Source: Sphingobacterium sp. UGAL515B_05
GTDB lineage: Bacteria > Bacteroidota > Bacteroidia > Sphingobacteriales > Sphingobacteriaceae
Direction: 5' to 3'
DNA length: 64,000 nt
Assembly (NCBI RefSeq): GCF_033097525.1
Contig: NZ_CP109907.1
Coordinates: forward strand, 2,108,001 to 2,172,000
Within the stretch, counting starts at the first letter, position 1; each line of letters starts with the position of its first letter. This document shows positions 59,649-64,000 of this stretch, one piece after another. A model generated the notes under the pieces. It saw only the letters and a program-made list of their open reading frames with translations, searched no databases and was not told the origin of the DNA. The position numbers and the translations under genes are program-made.

Positions 59649-60956
59649 ATGAGTACATTAGTTTCAGAATCATTACTTCAACAAGTGTTGGGAGCTTTCA
59701 AAGAGCAAGGCGTTTCAGACGAACCTTCGTTTTTCGTGGCGGCCCGCCAACTTGCATTCGACCGTTTCGAAGCAGCAGGCTTTCCCACCGTTAAGAATGA
59801 AGAATGGAAATATACAAACATCCACAGTATTATCAATAAGCCATATGCGCTTGATGTCGATGTGGATATCGAAGGCTTAGACTTTAGTGCAGGAGAGATT
59901 CCTCAGTTGGATGCTTACCGCATTATCTTGGTGAATGGTCAGTATGTTTTAGCAGTAAGTGAATTAGAAAATGTGAAGGGACTGTCGGTTATTCCAATGG
60001 ATGAAGCCACTTCAGAGCCTGCATTCGAGAGCCATTTTGCGAAATATGCGGACAAGTCAGACAATATTATGGTCGCATTGAATACGGCTGCTTTTACAAA
60101 TGGTGTTTTTATCCATTTGAAAAAGGGAGTTGTACTTGATAAACCAATACAGATTATTCATGTCGCTACAGGGAAAGAGGATTTCTTTGCACAAACACGT
60201 AATTTGATCGTTGTCGAACCAAATGCAGAACTTGAATTGATCGAAAGCTTTATCACTGCAGAAGGTACCGCAAATAATGTGCACAATAAGGTCTCTGAGA
60301 TTATCGTCAAAGAGAACGCTAAAGTACAACATTATTATTTGCAGCTCGCAGAATCTGTAAGCCGTTACTTTAATCATACAGAGGTATATCAAGAAAAAGA
60401 TAGTCTTTATAATAATTACAACTGTAATTTTCCTGGCGCCTCGTTTATCCGTAACAATATCAATGTTCGCTTGGATGCAGCGCATGTGGAGAGCCATTTA
60501 TATGGAATCAATTTAACAGCAGGTGATCAATTGGTCGATAATCATACCATCGTAGACCACCTTAAGCCACATTGTGAGTCTTACGAATGGTATAAAAATA
60601 TTACACAGGACAAATCCGTTGCAGTTTTCAATGGAAAAATCTTTGTGCGTGAGGATGCTCAAAAAACAAATGCTTTTCAGCAGAACAATAATATGTTGAT
60701 GTCAGACAATTCGGCGGTTTATACCAAACCGCAATTGGAGATCTTTGCAGATGACGTAAAATGTTCACACGGATGTACCATCGGCCAGTTTGATAATGAA
60801 GCCTTATTTTATTTGAGAGCAAGAGGAATTGGTGAAGAGTCTGCCCGCATCCTGTTGGTACATGCATTTGCATTTGACGTAACTACACGTTTCTCTAATG
60901 AGGTTGTTCGCAAATATGTGGAAGAGCTTGTAGAAGAAAGCCTGAGAACAAATTAA
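59649..60956 (+). CDS. sufD: Fe-S cluster assembly protein SufD
   Basis: A 435-residue partner of SufB in the SUF complex. The family core is at about residues 115-400, with NTAAFTNGVFIHLKKGVVLD, and the C-terminal KCSHGCTIGQFDNEALFYLR segment holds the conserved Cys and His region shared with SufB. A strong terminator follows, so the operon ends here; the cysteine desulfurase gene sufS, often next in Bacteroidota, is not present in the window. Confidence 0.96.
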   Translation: MSTLVSESLLQQVLGAFKEQGVSDEPSFFVAARQLAFDRFEAAGFPTVKNEEWKYTNIHSIINKPYALDVDVDIEGLDFSAGEIPQLDAYRIILVNGQYVLAVSELENVKGLSVIPMDEATSEPAFESHFAKYADKSDNIMVALNTAAFTNGVFIHLKKGVVLDKPIQIIHVATGKEDFFAQTRNLIVVEPNAELELIESFITAEGTANNVHNKVSEIIVKENAKVQHYYLQLAESVSRYFNHTEVYQEKDSLYNNYNCNFPGASFIRNNINVRLDAAHVESHLYGINLTAGDQLVDNHTIVDHLKPHCESYEWYKNITQDKSVAVFNGKIFVREDAQKTNAFQQNNNMLMSDNSAVYTKPQLEIFADDVKCSHGCTIGQFDNEALFYLRARGIGEESARILLVHAFAFDVTTRFSNEVVRKYVEELVEESLRTN

Positions 60957-60981
60957 ATCCATTTAGGATTATATAGCTTTT

Positions 60982-61019
60982 AAAATGGCGTTTACCGATG
61001 CGGTGAACGCCATTTTTTT
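60982..61019 (+). terminator. Terminator of the suf operon
   Basis: AAAATGGCGTTTACC pairs with GGTGAACGCCATTTT (one G-T pair) around GATGC, followed by further T. Confidence 0.93.
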
Positions 61020-61245
61020 ATAGAAACAATTGTATCTTTTGTACGACCATGTACATGTCTTTATATACAACTTACGCTTATAAACCTTGGGTTTTATAGC
61101 GTGTTCGCTTTTTTTTCTTGTTAAGACCTCTATCGATGAATAGATAGGAGGGCCTCTTTATATTAGGATATTGGGGTATTATCTTTTTTCAATGGTCCAA
61201 TTAGAAGGCTGGCAAGAAAGAAAGTATAAATTATGCTATAAAACA

Positions 61246-61277
61246 GAAAAAGCTTCCAAATTTTGGAAGCTTTTTTA
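61246..61277 (-). terminator. Terminator of tRNA-Gly
   Basis: The inverted repeat AGCTTCCAAA / TTTGGAAGCT, flanked by A and T runs, lies directly after the 3' end of tRNA-Gly on the minus strand. Confidence 0.85.
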
Positions 61278-61278
61278 G

Positions 61279-61351
61279 AGCGAAAGACGAGATTCGAACT
61301 CGCGACCCCAACCTTGGCAAGGTTGTGCTCTACCAACTGAGCTACTTTCGC
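61279..61351 (-). tRNA. tRNA-Gly (anticodon GCC)
   Basis: Read on the minus strand, a 73-nt cloverleaf. The acceptor stem is GCGAAAG with CTTTCGC, the D-arm is GCTCAGTTGGTAGAGC, the anticodon stem CAACC/GGTTG encloses TTGCCAA (anticodon GCC), and the T-arm is GCGAG-TTCGAAT-CTCGT. CCA is not encoded. Confidence 0.97.
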
Positions 61352-61361
61352 GTTGATGTTA

Positions 61362-61392
61362 CAAAAGTAAGGCATTTATTCGTATTCTGCAA
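61362..61392 (-). promoter_or_regulatory. Promoter of tRNA-Gly
   Basis: On the minus strand TTG (61390-61392) is followed after 20 bases by TACTTTTG (61362-61369), 10 bases before the tRNA. Confidence 0.75.
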
Positions 61393-61410
61393 GAGAAAAA
61401 ACAAAAAATG

Positions 61411-62955
61411 TTAACTTAAATTGATTGCATCAACACAATTAATACCGTCTATAGCCGCTGAAATGATGCCTCCGGCATAACCTGCACCCTCACCACAAGG
61501 GTAAAGTCCTTTGACCTGAGGGTGTTGTAAATCTTCTTTATTTCGAGGAATCCGAATTGGTGAAGATGTCCGTGATTCTACACCAACCAAAATTGCTTCA
61601 TTGGTATAATACCCTTTCATCTTTTTGCCAAAGATGGGCAGTGCACCGCGTAATGCTTCATGAACGAAAGCAGGTAGCACTTCGGTGAGATCTGCAGAAG
61701 CTGTTCCGGGTTTGTAGGAGTTTTCTGGCAGATCCATCGATACACGCCCTTCGACAAAGTCGACCATACGTTGTGCGGGAGCAACAAGTTTACCACCACC
61801 TACAGCAAAAGCCTTTCGCTCGATCTCTTTTTGAAAATTAAGTAATGCAAAAGGATCCTTATGTGCATTGGCAACGTCTTCAAGGTTAATCTGAATGACG
61901 GTACCTGAATTGGCGTGCGGATTATTTCGTTTGGATGGGGACCATCCGTTGACAACGATTTCATCCACATCTGTTGCACAGGGAGCAATAACGCCACCTG
62001 GGCACATGCAGAATGAAAATACCCCACGGTCATTAACCTGTTCAACCAAACTATAATATGCAGGGGGTAAATGCTCGCTTCTAACCTGACAATGGTATTG
62101 CGCTTGATCAATGATTGACTGCGGATGTTCGATGCGAACACCCAATGCAAAGGCTTTGGCCTCGATCAGCCAATTATTACGGTGAAAAAGCTCAAAGATG
62201 TCCCGTGCAGAGTGTCCTGTTGCTACGATGACATGATCGGCCTTAATTTCTTCGCCACTGGCTAACTTGACACCGCGCACATGACCGAAAGATTCTAAAA
62301 TGTCGTCGACACGTTGGTCAAAATGAAATTCACCCCCAAATTCAAGAACACTCTCACGCATTGCTTCAATAATATGCGGTAGTTTATTTGTACCAATATG
62401 TGGCCGTGCATTGACTAGAATATCTGTCGTAGCACCATGGGAGACAAAAAGATTGAGCACTTTGTCTACATCACCTCTTTTATTGGAACGTGTATATAGT
62501 TTCCCGTCGGAGTAAGTTCCGGCTCCACCTTCACCAAAACAGTAGTTTGATTCGGGATTTACGATGCCTTCCCGGTTCAGCTTTGCGAGATCGCGTCTAC
62601 GGTCCTGTACTTTCTTACCGCGTTCGATTACAATTGGTTTGAGCCCACGCTCAATGCAGCGGATAGCCGCAAATATGCCGGCAGGGCCTGCACCAATAAT
62701 AATCACTGGTTTTCCGTCTTTAACGGATTTGAAATTATTCGAATAGATTTCAGGAACAGGCAGTTCATCGATATAGTAGATAACCCTTGCCCGGTAGACC
62801 ACCTGTTTGCTTCGGGCATCAATCGAACGTTTCCGGATTTTATAACCTTTGATTTGCTGGGGTTGAACGCGTAAAGCTTTTATGCCCTGCTGTATAATGT
62901 ACTGTTCGTCCTCGATCCTTTCTGGAAGTATCGCAATTTCGATTTCTTTTTGCAT
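61411..62955 (-). CDS. FAD-dependent oxidoreductase of unknown substrate
   Basis: A 514-residue flavoprotein. An N-terminal domain of about 80 residues (with KALRVQPQQIKGYKIRKRSI) precedes the FAD-binding Rossmann fold, whose GxGxxG is VIIIGAGPAGIFAAIRCIER at about residue 84. Further family marks are NYCFGEGGAGTYSDGKLYTR, VIVATGHSARDIFEL and the C-terminal GLYPCGEGAGYAGGIISAAI. This matches a widespread uncharacterised FAD-dependent dehydrogenase group related to the HI0933/geranylgeranyl-reductase-like flavoproteins. No partner gene is evident. Confidence 0.88.
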   Translation of the reverse strand: MQKEIEIAILPERIEDEQYIIQQGIKALRVQPQQIKGYKIRKRSIDARSKQVVYRARVIYYIDELPVPEIYSNNFKSVKDGKPVIIIGAGPAGIFAAIRCIERGLKPIVIERGKKVQDRRRDLAKLNREGIVNPESNYCFGEGGAGTYSDGKLYTRSNKRGDVDKVLNLFVSHGATTDILVNARPHIGTNKLPHIIEAMRESVLEFGGEFHFDQRVDDILESFGHVRGVKLASGEEIKADHVIVATGHSARDIFELFHRNNWLIEAKAFALGVRIEHPQSIIDQAQYHCQVRSEHLPPAYYSLVEQVNDRGVFSFCMCPGGVIAPCATDVDEIVVNGWSPSKRNNPHANSGTVIQINLEDVANAHKDPFALLNFQKEIERKAFAVGGGKLVAPAQRMVDFVEGRVSMDLPENSYKPGTASADLTEVLPAFVHEALRGALPIFGKKMKGYYTNEAILVGVESRTSSPIRIPRNKEDLQHPQVKGLYPCGEGAGYAGGIISAAIDGINCVDAINLS

Positions 62956-62990
62956 AGTATGAGGGCTGGGTTTTTATCCCAAAACCGACA

Positions 62991-62998
62991 CAAAGTTA
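62991..62998 (-). promoter_or_regulatory. -7 element of the FAD-dependent gene (TAACTTTG)
   Basis: A full TAnnTTTG match on the minus strand, 35 bases before the start codon. No TTG is found at -33. Confidence 0.4.
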
Positions 62999-63114
62999 AT
63001 GAATATTGGCTATTTGGAGATTTGGAAATAAAAATATTCTTATCTTAGTAAGAGCTTGGTATATGCTTTGATAGTGTAACCGTATAATTTGAATAGTATT
63101 TAATTCTTTGAACA

Positions 63115-63699
63115 ATGAAAATTAAAAGATTTTTGGTCGCCCTATGTGGTTTATTTGCATTAGTATCATTAAACTCCTGTGGCTACAATACGATGGTCTC
63201 ACAAGATGAGAATGTGAAAGGAAAATGGGCACAAGTTGAAAATGCGTATCAACGTCGTGCGGATCTAGTTCCAAATTTGGTTAATACGGTAAAAGGAGCG
63301 GCAAAACACGAAGAAAGTACATTGACGGCCGTTGTAGAGGCAAGAGCTAAAGCAACTTCGGTGACGATTAATGCCGACGATTTGTCTGAGGAGAATATTG
63401 CCAAGTTTCAAAAAGTTCAGGATGAATTCAGCGGTTCGTTGAGCCGTCTTTTGGCGTCGGTTGAAGCTTATCCTGATTTGAAGGCGAATCAGAACTTCCT
63501 GGAATTACAGGCGCAGTTGGAAGGTACTGAAAATCGTATTTCAACAGAACGTAGATCTTACAATGAAGCGGTACAGCAATATAATACCACCGTACGTAGT
63601 TTCCCGAATAATTTAATGGCGGGTATGTTCGGATTTAAGGCGAAAGGTACATTTACTGCAGCCCCAGGTTCGGATAAAGCGCCAACGGTATCATTCTAA
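63115..63699 (+). CDS. lemA: LemA-family protein
   Basis: A 194-residue LemA protein. A signal segment with a lipobox-like LNSCG (about residues 19-23) leads to a long helical bundle with the family hallmark VENAYQRRADLVPNLVNTVK, AVVEARAKATSV, and LEGTENRISTERRSYNEAVQ. The C-terminus is the usual low-complexity tail. The role is unknown; LemA genes are commonly next to TPM-domain genes, as here, and are thought to act at the membrane. A terminator at 63728 separates it from that neighbour, which weakens the idea of a single transcript. Confidence 0.94.
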   Translation: MKIKRFLVALCGLFALVSLNSCGYNTMVSQDENVKGKWAQVENAYQRRADLVPNLVNTVKGAAKHEESTLTAVVEARAKATSVTINADDLSEENIAKFQKVQDEFSGSLSRLLASVEAYPDLKANQNFLELQAQLEGTENRISTERRSYNEAVQQYNTTVRSFPNNLMAGMFGFKAKGTFTAAPGSDKAPTVSF

Positions 63700-63727
63700 T
63701 AGTAAATTGTTAGTAATGAACAGGACG

Positions 63728-63770
63728 ATGGATGATGCGGCTTTCGTAGAAGCACATCATCCATTTTTTT
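63728..63770 (+). terminator. Terminator after lemA
   Basis: ATGGATGATG (63728-63737) pairs with CATCATCCAT (63755-63764), followed by a T run, with a 17-nt loop. Confidence 0.8.
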
Positions 63771-63854
63771 ATCGTGTTTTAACTAGTTTTAGATACTTTG
63801 AATCTGGAATAACCGTCTGGTAATCTGGTCTTGGAGTGCAAACGTATACAGACT

Positions 63855-64000
63855 ATGGCATTAAATTCTGAAGAACAAGAGAAGATCGTTCACGCCATTA
63901 ATGTGGCTGAAAACGAGACTTCTGGTGAGATTCGTGTAGTGGTAGAAAATCATTGCCCCGATGAGATACATGATCGTGCAACCTATTATTTTTCCAAATT
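63855..64000 (+). CDS. TPM-domain protein (N-terminal part, runs off the window)
   Basis: A frame opening at ATG 63855 is still open at the window end, giving 48 codons. The sequence MALNSEEQEKIVHAI is followed by NETSGEIRVVVENHCPDEIH, which matches the start of the TPM domain (SGEIRV motif). TPM-domain proteins regularly follow lemA in Bacteroidota, which supports the call. No signal peptide is seen, which suggests the cytosolic-start type rather than the secreted one. Confidence 0.8.
   Translation, partial: MALNSEEQEKIVHAINVAENETSGEIRVVVENHCPDEIHDRATYYFSK

Larger units (their letters stand above)
60957..61278. other. Intergenic region between sufD and tRNA-Gly
   Basis: This 322-bp stretch holds the suf terminator (60982-61019) and the terminator of tRNA-Gly (61246-61277). 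The middle has an imperfect inverted repeat around 61125-61155 (ACCTCTATC against GATAGGAGG). No gene is seen. Confidence 0.6.

Noticed and set aside
61163..61375. A 70-codon minus-strand open frame over tRNA-Gly
   Set aside because: It translates the tRNA itself (the familiar AQLVEHNLAKVGVASSNLV artefact) and is not a gene.

Overview
The window looks like chromosomal DNA of a Bacteroidota member of the Sphingobacteriaceae, most like Sphingobacterium or Pedobacter; the genus is an inference. The signs are paired SusC/SusD genes, DUF1735, DUF4957/DUF5123 and DUF4293 proteins, a PadR-PspC pair, moderate-to-low GC, few Shine-Dalgarno sequences, and many promoters of the Bacteroidota form TTG/TTTG-N19-22-TAnnTTTG.

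Layout. 1-4672: the end of a SusC-SusD-DUF1735 glycan-uptake operon. 4819-7381: two leftward ankyrin-repeat genes, one with a C-terminal SHOCT-like tail. 7684-12274: a membrane protein, tRNA-Glu, a phosphopantetheinyl transferase, dcd with an overlapping metallo-hydrolase, and a glycosyltransferase. 12400-15684: mprF followed by an AcvB/VirJ-family hydrolase, a probable pair for making and breaking lysyl-phosphatidylglycerol. 15859-19933: flavin oxidoreductase, miaE, rlmN, a ComF-type protein, VanZ. 20088-24668: padR, a PspC protein and an outer-membrane receptor, with a 30-bp palindrome over the padR promoter.

24729-48670 is a pectin utilisation locus. A LacI-type regulator is divergent from a SusC gene (broken by a one-base frameshift in a G run), SusD, a beta-helix surface lipoprotein and a rhamnogalacturonan acetylesterase. 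Facing them is a leftward run of about 11 genes: pectin methylesterase (CE8), polygalacturonase (GH28), unsaturated glycuronyl hydrolase (GH105), pectate lyase (PL10), uxaB, uxaA, uxaC, kdgK, eda, a hexuronate transporter and a GapN-like aldehyde dehydrogenase. Together they would demethylate, cut and import homogalacturonan, convert galacturonate to KDG, and split KDPG into pyruvate and glyceraldehyde-3-phosphate. Near-identical 26-bp palindromes lie ahead of both arms (25802-25827 and 48745-48770), so one regulator probably controls both.

48987-64000 is mostly housekeeping: murF, truA, an ABC exporter, a NeuD-like acyltransferase, a DUF4293 protein, two small proteins of unknown function, ung, an Lrp/AsnC regulator, sufBCD, tRNA-Gly, an FAD-dependent protein, lemA and the start of a TPM-domain gene that runs off the end.

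I saw no insertion sequence, prophage, CRISPR array or obvious foreign island. The most interesting items are the shared pectin operator, the frameshifted susC, the mprF-AcvB/VirJ pairing, the PadR operator, and several genes whose promoter sits so close to the start codon that the mRNA may be leaderless.
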